64,000 nucleotides of DNA from Microcystis aeruginosa NIES-4325 (GTDB lineage Bacteria > Cyanobacteriota > Cyanobacteriia > Cyanobacteriales > Microcystaceae), in contig NZ_BJKP01000015.1 of assembly GCF_008974145.1 (NCBI RefSeq), forward strand, positions 1 through 64,000, in the 5' to 3' direction. Position 1 is the first letter of the stretch. Each line of letters opens with the position of its first letter. A program made the translations under genes and the position numbers. This document shows positions 9,265 to 18,354 of the stretch, piece after piece. The notes beneath the pieces are model-generated. The model was not told the origin of the DNA, ran no database searches, and saw nothing but the letters and a program-made list of their open reading frames with translations.

Positions 9265-9861
9265 ATGCGACAGCAAGTTATCGACTGGTTAAAAGAAAAC
9301 GTCAACGAACACCGTCTGCGCCATATTCTCGGTGTCGAGACCATGTGTATTGATTTAGCTCGTCATCACGATCTCGATCCCGTCCAAGCTGGGCAAGCTG
9401 GGTTAATGCACGATCTAGCCAAATTTTTCAAGCCCAAAAAACTGCTAAAAATGGCGGAATCGGCGGGAATAGACGTGGATAATATCTGTGCATCCCATCC
9501 CCACTTACTCCACGCCGATGTGAGTGCAATTGTCGCCCAAAAAGAATTTAAAGTTACCGATGAGGAAATTCTCGAAGCAATTCGCAATCATACCCTCGGT
9601 AAACCCAATATGAGCGATCTTAGCTGTATAGTCTTTATTGCCGATGCCTTGGAACCCAATCGCGGCGATACACCCGAATTAAACGCCCTACGACAACTCA
9701 GCTATCAAAATCTCCATAAAAGCGTTCAACAAACCTGCGATTATTCCCTAAAATATCTTTTAAGTAGCCATTGTCCCATTCATCCCCGCACCGTGCTAAC
9801 CCGCAACTGGGCGTTACAAATTGTTAAAGAACAACTAACAGAAACTAAAACCATTGATTAA
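9265..9861 (+). CDS. yqeK: HD-domain hydrolase of the YqeK family
   Basis: A 198-residue HD-superfamily phosphohydrolase. YqeK enzymes split Ap4A symmetrically into two ADP. The metal site shows H20 in RHILGVE, the HD pair at 49-50 (MHDLAK), then HPHLLHA and the IVFIADALEPNR segment. The open frame extends back to 9178, but the ATG at 9265 matches the family's N-terminus (MRQQVIDWLKENV) and removes a non-conserved leader that overlaps the preceding gene. It precedes rsfS, a pairing also seen in other bacteria. Confidence 0.88.
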   Translation: MRQQVIDWLKENVNEHRLRHILGVETMCIDLARHHDLDPVQAGQAGLMHDLAKFFKPKKLLKMAESAGIDVDNICASHPHLLHADVSAIVAQKEFKVTDEEILEAIRNHTLGKPNMSDLSCIVFIADALEPNRGDTPELNALRQLSYQNLHKSVQQTCDYSLKYLLSSHCPIHPRTVLTRNWALQIVKEQLTETKTID

Positions 9862-9916
9862 CATAATCTCAAGACTCTCTTAAAACCACCTCAGCCAAAG
9901 GATAACCACAACCTGA

Positions 9917-10321
9917 ATGACCAATCCCACTGGAATTATTACCCCCATCGCCGAAAATCTCAAGACCGAACAATTTCTAGAGACAATTGTTACCGCTGCC
10001 GAGGACAAGAAAGCAGGGGACATCGCCATCCTGAAAGTCGCCGATATCTGTTATTTAACCGATTATTTTCTGATTATTACTGGCTATTCTACCACCCAAG
10101 TGCGAGCGATCGAGGACGCGATCGAAGCCGCTATGGAACTAGAATGGCAACAATCCCCCCGACAAGTGGAAGGAAAAAGCGAAGGTAGCTGGATCCTGAT
10201 GGATTATGGCGATATCATTGTCCATATCTTTTTACCAAAAGAGCGGGAATTTTATAATTTAGAAGCATTTTGGGGTCATGCCCAACGGATTCCTCTACCT
10301 AGCGACCATTTGGAGGAGTAG
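9917..10321 (+). CDS. rsfS: Ribosome silencing factor RsfS (Iojap)
   Basis: A 134-residue Iojap/RsfS protein, which binds ribosomal protein uL14 and blocks subunit joining when translation is down-regulated. Recognisable features are the AEDKKAGDIAILKV opening, DYFLIITGYSTTQVRAIEDAI and the WILMDYGDIIVHIF signature (about 98-111). The length is typical. It lies 55 bp after yqeK and 5 bp before the Ycf36-like gene, suggesting one operon. Confidence 0.93.
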   Translation: MTNPTGIITPIAENLKTEQFLETIVTAAEDKKAGDIAILKVADICYLTDYFLIITGYSTTQVRAIEDAIEAAMELEWQQSPRQVEGKSEGSWILMDYGDIIVHIFLPKEREFYNLEAFWGHAQRIPLPSDHLEE

Positions 10322-10326
10322 AATCC

Positions 10327-10830
10327 ATGAAATCCTCCCTTGATTTCTGTCCCGTTCCGGAAGAACAGCAACCGGTTAACGAGTACGAACAATTAAAAGA
10401 ATCTTGGTTTTTCCGTTGGGCGACGCTAGATGTAGCCTCTTATACAAAAAAAATTGTCTGGTTATGGTTATGGACATGGTTAATTGTCGGACCGATTGCC
10501 GCCGCTAGTTTTCCCCTCAAAAAAGCCCCTTTTCTCTTCTTCTGTGCGGGGATTTTTGGCTCGACAATTTTGGTAGGATTGGTGTTATTGCGCTTGTATC
10601 TAGGCTGGATCTACGTTTACGATCGCTTGCAATCAGAGAAAGTATTTTATGAAGAGTCGGGCTGGTATGATGGCCAAATCTGGACCAAAACCGCCGCCAT
10701 TTTAACCCGCGATCGTTTAATCGTCTCCTATCAAATCCAGCCCATTCTCCAGCGTTTACAAAAAACCGCCCTGATTCTAGGGGCAATTGTCGCTATCAGT
10801 GGTCTTTTCTGGCTATTTTTCACTCACTAA
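10327..10830 (+). CDS. CGLD27/Ycf36-like membrane protein (DUF1230)
   Basis: A 167-residue protein of the DUF1230 family, shared by cyanobacteria and plastids (Ycf36 in algae, CGLD27 in green plants). The conserved N-terminal CPVPEEQQPVNEYEQLKES is followed by two membrane spans (about 44-63 and 68-89), a soluble loop with YEESGWYDGQ, and a C-terminal span (about 145-165). Its molecular function is not settled; plant work links it to chloroplast function. It is probably cotranscribed with rsfS (5-bp gap). Confidence 0.85.
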   Translation: MKSSLDFCPVPEEQQPVNEYEQLKESWFFRWATLDVASYTKKIVWLWLWTWLIVGPIAAASFPLKKAPFLFFCAGIFGSTILVGLVLLRLYLGWIYVYDRLQSEKVFYEESGWYDGQIWTKTAAILTRDRLIVSYQIQPILQRLQKTALILGAIVAISGLFWLFFTH

Positions 10831-10845
10831 CTGCAACCAATCTGA

Positions 10846-11799
10846 ATGAATAGGGTAAAACGTACACCAACCCACCGCTTAGAAATTCATCTCCTCCGGG
10901 AAGGTATTATTGAATCGGTTCATCATGTCGAGGCCGCTATTTGCGATGACCGCGGCCGGGTATTATCCACCGCCGGCAGCGCCGAAACTAGCGCCTTTAT
11001 TCGTTCGGCCCTGAAACCTTTTCAAGCACTGGCTGTCATCAGTACCGGCACCCTCGAACGCTACGATCTCAACGATAAGGATCTAGCCATTATCTGTAGT
11101 TCTCACCAAGGCACAGTAGAACACGCCCGTCAAGTCTTTAATATTCTCTGGCGCGCCGATATCGATCCCAATGCCCTGCAATGTCCCCTCCCCGAAGGTA
11201 AACGCAGTCGTCTCCAGTACAATTGCTCTGGTAAACACGCCGGGATGTTAGCGGTGTGTCAACAGCGCGGCTGGCCGTTAAATACCTATCTCCGGCGTTC
11301 TAGTCAGATACAGAAGCTGATTTTAAGCAAAATTGCCGAATTATTGGGAATGCCGGGAGATGAATTAATCAGCGCCCACGATGACTGCGGTGCGCCCACC
11401 TATTCAATGCAGTTGGGGCAAATGGCCCATCTCTACGCCCAGTTAGCCTCTGGCAACCGTTTAGACTTAGAAAGAATCGTCCGGGCGATGACCTATCATC
11501 CCCGCATGGTAGCAGGAGAAGGGGCTTTTGATACGGAATTAATGCAGGTTAGCCAAGGGGAAATCGTCAGTAAAGCTGGGGCCGAAGGTATTCAATGTAT
11601 CGGGCGCGTCGGTGAAGGTCTAGGATTAGCAATTAAAGCCCTGGATGGTTCCAAACGGGCTAAATATGCCGCCGCTTTGCAAATTCTCAAACAGTTAGGC
11701 TGGATTACTCCCAATGTGGCCGAATCTCTCTCGGAAAAATTCCTCAAAATCGGCAGTTATACCCGCTTGGAAGTGGTGGGAGAAATGGCTTTGTTATAA
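10846..11799 (+). CDS. Asparaginase family protein (asparaginase II type)
   Basis: A 317-residue protein of the Asparaginase_II family, distinct from both the classical bacterial and the Ntn-type enzymes. Visible family features are FIRSALKPFQALAVI (about 50-64), CSSHQGTVEHARQV, NCSGKHAGMLAVC (about 126-138) and HDDCGAPTY. It lies 15 bp after the Ycf36-like gene and so may end that operon. The likely activity is asparagine hydrolysis, but the substrate is inferred from the family only. Confidence 0.82.
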   Translation: MNRVKRTPTHRLEIHLLREGIIESVHHVEAAICDDRGRVLSTAGSAETSAFIRSALKPFQALAVISTGTLERYDLNDKDLAIICSSHQGTVEHARQVFNILWRADIDPNALQCPLPEGKRSRLQYNCSGKHAGMLAVCQQRGWPLNTYLRRSSQIQKLILSKIAELLGMPGDELISAHDDCGAPTYSMQLGQMAHLYAQLASGNRLDLERIVRAMTYHPRMVAGEGAFDTELMQVSQGEIVSKAGAEGIQCIGRVGEGLGLAIKALDGSKRAKYAAALQILKQLGWITPNVAESLSEKFLKIGSYTRLEVVGEMALL

Positions 11800-11829
11800 A
11801 CAGTGGGTTGGCAAAGCGTAAATTCGATC

Positions 11830-11858
11830 TTGACGGATCAATGGGTCTATGGTAGAGT
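11830..11858 (+). promoter_or_regulatory. Candidate sigma-70-type promoter
   Basis: TTGACG at 11830-11835 and TAGAGT at 11853-11858 are 17 bp apart. They stand 55 bp before the ATG of the glycan-block gene at 11914. Seen by eye only; no transcript evidence. Confidence 0.35.
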
Positions 11859-11913
11859 GTGAAGGGTGTGTCGCGAAAGGTGCGGCAGTTAACAACAATA
11901 CCAATAGTAGCCT

Positions 11914-12675
11914 ATGAGTTTGAGCGATAGGAAAACTTGTTTCGTCACCCTAGCTGTCGGGAAGAAATATCGAGATCACGCCCTTACCCTCGCCGAGTAT
12001 ATTCGTACTATAACTGATAATACTCCTTTTGTAGTTCTCACTGATCGCCCTGAAGTTTTTCCCAAATCCGATTCGCTCATCCCAATCCCCCACCGCATCC
12101 AATCGGTCGGCGTTTATCACGATAAACTAGACTGTATAGCGGCATCATTCCGATTAGGGTTCGACGATTGTATCTTTCTTGACGCAGACTGTCGGATTCT
12201 CCAAAACGCAACAATATCGAGGCAGTGGAAAATCAGACTGACTGCAAAAAGTTGTTACGATCTGCATAAAAATCTTCTGAGAAGAGAATCCAGAGAAACG
12301 GGAATCGGCGATTTTTTGGAAAAAATCGCCTGTCGCTACGGTATCCAGATCGAAGGGTGTAAGTTTATTAACGAGTGGATTTTCGTAGTTTGTAGGGATG
12401 GGAACGAGGACATATTCCCGCAATCTTGGCGAGAGATTCGCAACATTTTAGAGCGGAAAAGAACTTTCGCTGGGGAAGGAGCAGCTGCGATCAGTATGGC
12501 AGTGCGGATCGCGGGTTGGTCGGTTTATCATTACGATACTGGTTATCCGGAGGAGGCGATCCGTCATCGGCAAATCGATATTTACAAAGATAAAATGTTT
12601 ATTAGACCAGAATCGATACCCGGTTCTTTTCAAGAAAAGTACCAAGAGTTAGAACTACAGAGAAAAGCGATCTAG
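11914..12675 (+). CDS. Nucleotide-diphospho-sugar transferase-like protein
   Basis: A 253-residue protein that I do not match to a named family. The N-terminus (CFVTLAVGKKYRDHALTLAE) and the DDCIFLDADCRIL segment (about 85-97), with a DXD-like DAD, suggest a GT-A fold glycosyltransferase using a nucleotide sugar. No signal peptide or membrane segment was seen. It opens a three-gene block with an FkbM methyltransferase and a large membrane protein, so a role in making a cell-surface or secreted glycan is a reasonable inference. Confidence 0.5.
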   Translation: MSLSDRKTCFVTLAVGKKYRDHALTLAEYIRTITDNTPFVVLTDRPEVFPKSDSLIPIPHRIQSVGVYHDKLDCIAASFRLGFDDCIFLDADCRILQNATISRQWKIRLTAKSCYDLHKNLLRRESRETGIGDFLEKIACRYGIQIEGCKFINEWIFVVCRDGNEDIFPQSWREIRNILERKRTFAGEGAAAISMAVRIAGWSVYHYDTGYPEEAIRHRQIDIYKDKMFIRPESIPGSFQEKYQELELQRKAI

Positions 12676-12803
12676 GAGAGGAGCAGAATCCTTTGCTTCG
12701 AAAAATCCACAAAATCACAAATTTGTCCGGCAGAGAAATTCGATACACGGGATTAAAATTCAAAAACTCAATCGATTCGTTGTAGAATGGGGAGTGTCGG
12801 GAA

Positions 12804-13586
12804 GTGCTAGAAAATTATATTACCTCGCTGGTTCAATCAATTTTTCACAGCGAGATGCAATGCTACGGCGAAGATAGATTTCTTTTATCCAAAAAAGAAA
12901 ATACTGCCTATCACGTGAAACGAGCCTATCAGTTTTTATCAGATACGGAATTGAAACGGGTTCTCAGCCAGTACAAGGTCGATCTCGTTTTAGATGTGGG
13001 AGCGAATCGAGGTCAATTCGCCCGCTATGTGCGACAGAATATCGGGTATGAAGGAAAAATCATATCTTTCGAGCCGATCAAGGATGTTTTCGAGCAAACG
13101 AGTCAACTTTGTCAGAGCGATCCCCTATGGGATATATATAACTTAGCGTTGGCAGAACAAGATGGAGAACAGGAGATAAATGTTTCTAAAGCTACAGAAT
13201 TAAGTTCATTTTTAGAGACCAACGACTATTCTGTCCGCTTCAAAGGCTCCGAGTCGATTGATCGTCGGGAAAAGGTGACTAAATGTCGTCTCGATACTTT
13301 TCTCAAGAGGGAGGTGCAAAATTACAGCGCACTGAAGATTTTTTTGAAAATGGATACTCAAGGGTACGATTTAAAAGTATTCGCAGGCTTGGGAGATGCC
13401 GTTGGCTCGATCGTGGCTTTACAATCGGAAATATCGGTTATTCCTATCTATCGGGAAATGCCCCATCTAACCGAAAGCATCAATTGTTTCGAGAGAGAGG
13501 GATTTAGCATCGTGGGACTTTTTCCTGTATCGAGGGAAAAAAGCCTTCGAGTGATCGAATACGATTGTCTGATGGTGAGAATTTAG
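12804..13586 (+). CDS. FkbM family methyltransferase
   Basis: A 260-residue SAM-dependent methyltransferase. The SAM-binding motif VDLVLDVGANRGQFARYVR is at about 55-73, followed by GKIISFEPIKDVFEQ and the FkbM marker KIFLKMDTQGYDLKVFAGL (about 181-199). FkbM-type enzymes often O-methylate sugars in polysaccharides. The start is GTG at 12804. The stop is immediately followed by the ATG of the next gene, indicating coupling. Confidence 0.85.
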   Translation: MLENYITSLVQSIFHSEMQCYGEDRFLLSKKENTAYHVKRAYQFLSDTELKRVLSQYKVDLVLDVGANRGQFARYVRQNIGYEGKIISFEPIKDVFEQTSQLCQSDPLWDIYNLALAEQDGEQEINVSKATELSSFLETNDYSVRFKGSESIDRREKVTKCRLDTFLKREVQNYSALKIFLKMDTQGYDLKVFAGLGDAVGSIVALQSEISVIPIYREMPHLTESINCFEREGFSIVGLFPVSREKSLRVIEYDCLMVRI

Positions 13587-15239
13587 ATGCATTATATTCC
13601 CTCGTTCAAAAAATTCCAGATCGCAGCTCCAGATCTACTGGTATTGGCTGTGTGCATTGTCAGCTTTATTTTTAGCGTTATCGAATCAAAACTTAATACG
13701 GACGCTCACCATTGGGGGCTTATGTACGGGAACGCCATAGACTTAGTTCGCGGTTCTATACCTTTTAAAGAAATATTTATTCAATACGGAATTCTAACGA
13801 CGATAATTCAAGGTTTCTCTTTAGTTATCTTCGGCAATAAAGCGATCTCGATCGGTATTATTACCGGATTATTTTACTCTTGTAGCTTGTACATATCGTA
13901 TTTACTCTGGCAGAAAATCATCAGTAAGAACCTCGCCAGTTTTTCTACAATTTTGATGTTTTTATTGCACGGCTATATTATTTATCCGTGGTCTAATTAC
14001 TTTTCTTATACTTTTTTGTTAATCTGTTTACTACTTTTGTCTAATGGTCGATCAAAAAATTCACCGATTTTAGTATATTGTGTAGCGGGTATTTTTTTCG
14101 CTCTGAATGTACTATCTAGACAAACCGCTTTTAGTCCAACAATAGTACCGATTTACTTGTATTTATTGCTGGAACTTGTCAAGTCTTCAAAGGAAGAAAG
14201 GAAAACATTTATCAAAAAAATAGTATTATTTCATTTAGGAGTTATAGCGATATTTGCAATATTTTTTGTTTATCTTTATCACACTTCATCTTTGCAGGAT
14301 TGGTATCTTCAAAGCTTTACTCTTTTAAATCTTTATAAAGGTTCTTTCGGAGGAGTAAAAAACATAATTATTCGATTCTTACAAGCAGTCTTTATTTCAC
14401 CAATACTACAATTCGATATTAGAACAATAATCTATCTATTAAATTTCTGCAACTCGATATTCTGGATACAGGCAATACTTGCAAAAGTTTTCAGAAAGAA
14501 TCTGCTGGTTACAGATCGAGAAAAAGTTATTTTTTTACTTGCCAGTATTTCTCTATTCGGTTACGCGCAAGCCCTGCATATCTACGAAGTTTTTCGCTTA
14601 CAGAATTCCTCCTCGATTGGTTTGGGATTGCTAACCCTTTCTGGCTTTGAAATTACCTCAAAATTACTCAAATGGCAACGGTATATGATCTTAGGTATTA
14701 TCTGCGCTATGATCGTATATCTTAGCGGTACCGTGGCTGGAGTCCAGTCTTCTAGTGTTTACTACAACTGGCCGAAAGATCTATTGAGTGGCAGACTTCA
14801 GCAACCCGAAAACATAGATATATTTCAAGGAAAACTTTTTAATACTAGAGTTAAAAGTTATTATGAATCCTTAGTAAAAGAGATCGATGCCTATAAATCA
14901 AGTGTTCCGTACATTATCAACCTAACCCTTGACTCGTATATTCTTTACCTATCGAATAATTTTGAAAAAGTTCAATCTTCTCCTTTCTACGCTAGAGGAC
15001 TGAATGATATGATCCTACCAGATGATCAACAAAAAATCGATAATCTCATCGCCAGAGAAGACGCTATTTATATAGCTCACTTACGGAAAATTGAAGACTT
15101 TCGATCGATTCCAAGTAACTACTGTATTGTTTATCAGGCTCAAAAACCGAGAGAAGTTCGATTTATTCCCAAAGATATTTTTCTCGTAGTTCCCCGAAAA
15201 ATCGCCAAGGAGTGCTTGACAATTAATATCAAATCGTGA
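13587..15239 (+). CDS. Polytopic membrane protein, possible GT-C glycosyltransferase
   Basis: A 550-residue protein with roughly ten hydrophobic spans between residues 15 and 390 and a hydrophilic C-terminal domain of about 150 residues. The acidic NTDAHHWG motif after the first span, followed by a loop and further spans, resembles the layout of GT-C lipid-linked sugar transferases (ArnT/PMT-like), but I cannot assign a family. The gene is noticeably AT-richer than its neighbours. It starts directly at the stop of the FkbM gene. Confidence 0.55.
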   Translation: MHYIPSFKKFQIAAPDLLVLAVCIVSFIFSVIESKLNTDAHHWGLMYGNAIDLVRGSIPFKEIFIQYGILTTIIQGFSLVIFGNKAISIGIITGLFYSCSLYISYLLWQKIISKNLASFSTILMFLLHGYIIYPWSNYFSYTFLLICLLLLSNGRSKNSPILVYCVAGIFFALNVLSRQTAFSPTIVPIYLYLLLELVKSSKEERKTFIKKIVLFHLGVIAIFAIFFVYLYHTSSLQDWYLQSFTLLNLYKGSFGGVKNIIIRFLQAVFISPILQFDIRTIIYLLNFCNSIFWIQAILAKVFRKNLLVTDREKVIFLLASISLFGYAQALHIYEVFRLQNSSSIGLGLLTLSGFEITSKLLKWQRYMILGIICAMIVYLSGTVAGVQSSSVYYNWPKDLLSGRLQQPENIDIFQGKLFNTRVKSYYESLVKEIDAYKSSVPYIINLTLDSYILYLSNNFEKVQSSPFYARGLNDMILPDDQQKIDNLIAREDAIYIAHLRKIEDFRSIPSNYCIVYQAQKPREVRFIPKDIFLVVPRKIAKECLTINIKS

Positions 15240-15267
15240 AGAGATAAGGGAGTATAATTGAATTTAT

Positions 15268-15421
15268 AGTAAAAGCTCACTGCTGAAAGCCAGTCGCCAT
15301 AGGTGCGAGAGCTAACAATTCGGGGGCAGCGGAGGGAAAAAAGCCGCTTCGGTGAGACACAAAGCTACCTGGCAACCGCCGCACAACTTCACCGTTAGAG
15401 TGAGATGACAAAGTAAAAGCT
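15268..15421. repeat. Possible inserted element with 10-bp direct repeats after gatA
   Basis: The 10-mer AGTAAAAGCT occurs at 15268-15277 and again at 15412-15421. The DNA between them begins CACTGCTG and ends GAGTGAG, giving short inverted ends (TCACT/AGTGA). The insert is GC-richer than its surroundings. A minus-strand open frame through it overlaps gatA and shows no known domain. A small inserted element with target duplication is one reading; a structured RNA is another. The right repeat lies 6 bp from the gatA stop. Confidence 0.35.
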
Positions 15422-15427
15422 TTTGTA

Positions 15428-16879
15428 TCAATTTGTAAAAGATGGTTGACGTTTGTGCCAATCGGTGGCTTGTTCGTAGGCGTGGGCGACGTGGAATAAT
15501 TGATCTTCGCGCAGCACATTACCCACTAATTGTAAACCGATCGGCAAACCTTGCCCATCAAAACCGCAGGGAAGACTTAACCCGGGTAAACCAGCTAAAT
15601 TGACGGGAATAGTCATTAAATCCGATAAATACATACTCAGAGGATCCGCCGTTTTTTCCCCGGCTTTAAAAGCTGTGGTCGGTGAAGTGGGAGAAACTAA
15701 CACATCTACCGATTGAAAAGCTCGATCGAAATCCTCTTTGATCAAAGTCCTCACCTTTTGTGCTTTCAGGTAATAAGCATCATAATAACCCGCCGAGAGG
15801 GTATAGGTTCCCAACATAATCCGGCGCTTAACTTCCGCACCAAAACCTTGAGCGCGAGTCTTGGTGTACATATCAATTAAACTGTCGGCATCTTCCCGAA
15901 CACCGTATTTAACCCCATCGTAACGGGCTAAATTAGCCGATGCTTCCGAGGGGGCGATAATGTAGTAGGTGGGCAATCCGTAACGGAAACGGGGACAGGA
16001 AATCTCTTTAATTGTGGCACCGAGGGCCTTTAACTGCTCTAAAGCTTGATTAACTGCCTCAGCAACCACCTGATCTAAACCTTCCCCAAAAGTTTCCTTA
16101 ATTACGCCAATTTTTAGCCCTTTTAAACTGGTTTTCAGGAATTGGCTATAGTCAGGAATCGGCAGATTGAGACTGGTAGAATCTTGGGGATCGTAACCTG
16201 CAATCGATTGTAATAAAATCGCCGCATCTTCTACGGTACGACCAAAGGGACCAATCTGATCGAGAGAAGAAGCGTAAGCCACCAAACCAAAGCGAGAGAC
16301 TAAGCCATAGGTCGGTTTTAGCCCAACAACGCCACAAAACGAAGCCGGTTGACGAATTGAGCCACCAGTATCCGATCCTAGGGCTACCACGCATTCTTGA
16401 GCGGCCACAGCCGCAGCCGAACCTCCCGAAGATCCCCCCGGCACCCGGGATAAGTCCCAAGGATTAGCAGTAACATGATAACCAGAGTTTTCGGTGGAAC
16501 TACCCATGGCAAACTCGTCTAAATTGGTTTTACCGACGATAACTGCCCCTAAATCTCGTAATTTTTGGGTAACGGTGGACTCGTAGGGAGGGACAAAATT
16601 TTCTAAAATCCGAGAAGCGCAGGTGGTGGGGATACCCTTGGTGCAGAGATTATCTTTTAATGCGATGGGAATACCTGCCAACAGATGCAGAGATTCACCT
16701 CTAGCTATTTTCTCGTCCACTTTTTGGGCTTGTGCGAGGGCTAAATCCGGGGTTAAATGGAGAAAACTTTTTACTTGTGGTTCGATCGCTTCAATACGAG
16801 CGATAAATTCTGTGGCGATTTCGACGGCTGTTTTTTCTTTATTAACGAGTTGTCGATGCAGTTGACGAATCGAAGTCAT
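15428..16879 (-). CDS. gatA: Glutamyl-tRNA(Gln)/aspartyl-tRNA(Asn) amidotransferase subunit A
   Basis: GatA, 483 residues, is the amidase subunit of GatCAB, which converts Glu-tRNA(Gln) to Gln-tRNA(Gln). The amidase signature [14 protein letters not shown] is at about 147-160 with the Ser-cisSer-Lys catalytic elements: K77 in [13 protein letters not shown], then SSGGS, and [12 protein letters not shown] (about 169-180). The start is ATG at 16877-16879. GatB and GatC are elsewhere. The 3' end abuts a possible inserted element. Confidence 0.95.
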   Translation of the reverse strand: MTSIRQLHRQLVNKEKTAVEIATEFIARIEAIEPQVKSFLHLTPDLALAQAQKVDEKIARGESLHLLAGIPIALKDNLCTKGIPTTCASRILENFVPPYESTVTQKLRDLGAVIVGKTNLDEFAMGSSTENSGYHVTANPWDLSRVPGGSSGGSAAAVAAQECVVALGSDTGGSIRQPASFCGVVGLKPTYGLVSRFGLVAYASSLDQIGPFGRTVEDAAILLQSIAGYDPQDSTSLNLPIPDYSQFLKTSLKGLKIGVIKETFGEGLDQVVAEAVNQALEQLKALGATIKEISCPRFRYGLPTYYIIAPSEASANLARYDGVKYGVREDADSLIDMYTKTRAQGFGAEVKRRIMLGTYTLSAGYYDAYYLKAQKVRTLIKEDFDRAFQSVDVLVSPTSPTTAFKAGEKTADPLSMYLSDLMTIPVNLAGLPGLSLPCGFDGQGLPIGLQLVGNVLREDQLFHVAHAYEQATDWHKRQPSFTN

Positions 16880-17275
16880 GTTCAGTTACCGGTTACAACC
16901 ACCGTCAGGAGCAAGCAACAACCCCAGACAGCAAAGACTATTTTAGCGTCAGTTTGGCTGTCGGTCAGCTAATCCCCCTAAAATTAAAGGAAAGCCTCGG
17001 AGAGCAACTAGAGTTATGACTTTTAATATCCGACAATTAGATAATTTAGACTACACACCTTGAGCGAGTTGGCTATCTCTATCAAGGTTATGCCCTTAGT
17101 ACCATGACTAAGGCAGATGTGCAAATCTTAATGGAAAAGATTTTACCGCTCTCGATCGCTCGTGCCGACTAGACTCTAGTGACCTCTCCAGTTAAACTAT
17201 AGTAGTCAATAGTTATAAAGTTTTAAACGATCACCTATTGTCAGCCTTTTTAACTGGTCACTTTATTACCCACCT
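16880..17275. other. Intergenic region with a faint protein relic
   Basis: This gap holds the gatA promoter and the upstream region of the ArsR-type gene. Between about 17069 and 17173, one plus-strand frame reads VGYLYQGYALSTMTKADVQ and continues to a TAG (17170-17172). It resembles a piece of a small conserved cyanobacterial protein, but the 5' part is broken by a TGA. It is treated as a probable relic, not a gene. Confidence 0.3.
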
Positions 17276-17638
17276 ATGTTAGACAGTTTCTCCCCCCAAA
17301 CCTCTAGCGTCGTCCTCGCTTCGGTGGCGGACTATTTCAAAGTCCTGTCAGAAGTCAGTCGCCTACAGATTCTCAGTTGCTTGCAATTAGGCGCGATGAA
17401 TGGTAAAGAAATCGCTGAAGCTACTGGACTAGGCCAGGCCAATCTCTCCAAACACCTGAAAGCTTTAACCCAAGCGGGAATTATCTCGCGGCAACCCCAA
17501 GGAGTCAGCGTTTACTATCAAATTACCGACCCCGTGATCTATGATCTCTGTCAGGTGGTTTGCGATCGCATTAGTCAGCAAATGCGTCAACGGGCCAGGG
17601 AATTCGAGAGTCTGCCGGCTTTCCATCTCCCTAAATAA
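17276..17638 (+). CDS. ArsR/SmtB-type winged-helix transcription regulator
   Basis: A 120-residue DNA-binding protein with the ArsR helix-turn-helix. VLSEVSRLQILSCL (about 24-37) and GKEIAEATGLGQANLSKHLKAL (about 43-64) form the recognition region, followed by the wing with GVSVYYQI. The usual ELCVCDL-type metal site is absent: there is no cysteine pair in the alpha-3 helix. Sensing of arsenic, zinc or cadmium at that site is therefore not supported. It lies 38 bp before the pentapeptide-repeat gene. Confidence 0.82.
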   Translation: MLDSFSPQTSSVVLASVADYFKVLSEVSRLQILSCLQLGAMNGKEIAEATGLGQANLSKHLKALTQAGIISRQPQGVSVYYQITDPVIYDLCQVVCDRISQQMRQRAREFESLPAFHLPK

Positions 17639-17652
17639 AAATTACCAAACCC

Positions 17653-17669
17653 TTGACATTTTGCGTCAA
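17653..17669. promoter_or_regulatory. Inverted repeat TTGAC-N7-GTCAA before the pentapeptide gene
   Basis: A perfect 5-bp inverted repeat with a 7-bp spacer, ending 7 bp before the chosen ATG at 17677. It could be an operator for a dimeric regulator, including the adjacent ArsR-type protein; this is inference from position only. Confidence 0.25.
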
Positions 17670-17676
17670 TTATGAT

Positions 17677-18354
17677 ATGGAAAAAATTTCCATGCTTCTA
17701 GAAGAACTTTGTCAACGCTATCGGGAGGGAGAAAGAGATTTTCAGGGGATTAATTTGCGGGAAGGCGACTTAACTAATATTGTCCTACCGGGAGTCAATT
17801 TTTGCCGTGCTGATCTGCGACAGGCGCGGTTGGGAAAAATACGCCTCGCGCGATCGCTGCTGAGAGAAGCGGATTTAAGTGAGGCGATTCTCTGGGGAGC
17901 AGATTTAAGTCAAGTGGACTTTTATCGAGCTTGTTTACGCGATGCGGACCTAAGCGGAGCTAATCTGATCGAAGCCAATTTAGAAGCCACTTATTTAACC
18001 AAAGCCGTCTTAAACGGTGTTAATCTCAACAGTGCTAATCTCCAGCAGGCCATATTAATCGATACGGATTTTCGCTCCACTTCCGACCAACGCACGGACT
18101 TAGGCAAAACTAACTTTCGCAGAGCCGATCTCAACTATGCTAATCTGAGCGGATCCCTGTTATATCGAGCTAATTTCGCCGATTGCCGACTTTGCCGGGT
18201 TAATTTTCGTGCTAGTCCCGAAAGAGACGGATTTATTACCGATCTCACCGGGGCCAGTTTCCGGGGTGCGGATCTCAGTTATGCCGATTTGCGTGGGGCA
18301 ATTTTAGAAGATGTGGACTTGACTGATGCGGATTTAACCGGGACTTTGTTTTAA
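17677..18354 (+). CDS. Pentapeptide repeat protein
   Basis: About 225 residues, almost entirely A(D/N)LXX repeats forming a right-handed quadrilateral beta-helix: ADLRQARLG, ADLSEAILWGADLSQVDF, ADLSGANLIEANLEATYL, and the C-terminal ADLSYADLRGAILEDVDLTDADLTG. A non-repeat insertion occurs around residues 135-145 (RSTSDQRTDLGK). The open frame begins with TTG at 17653, but the ATG at 17677 is the more likely start. There is no signal peptide, so it is probably cytoplasmic. Function unknown, as for most of the family. Confidence 0.85.
   Translation: MEKISMLLEELCQRYREGERDFQGINLREGDLTNIVLPGVNFCRADLRQARLGKIRLARSLLREADLSEAILWGADLSQVDFYRACLRDADLSGANLIEANLEATYLTKAVLNGVNLNSANLQQAILIDTDFRSTSDQRTDLGKTNFRRADLNYANLSGSLLYRANFADCRLCRVNFRASPERDGFITDLTGASFRGADLSYADLRGAILEDVDLTDADLTGTLF

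Noticed and set aside
15270-15425. Cobalamin riboswitch suspected from GCCAGT and GGCAGCGG-like pieces
   Set aside because: The order and spacing of the conserved boxes are wrong on both strands.
15277-15519. Minus-strand 80-codon frame overlapping gatA
   Set aside because: Half of it is a shadow of gatA; the rest runs through the possible inserted element. No start signal or domain.
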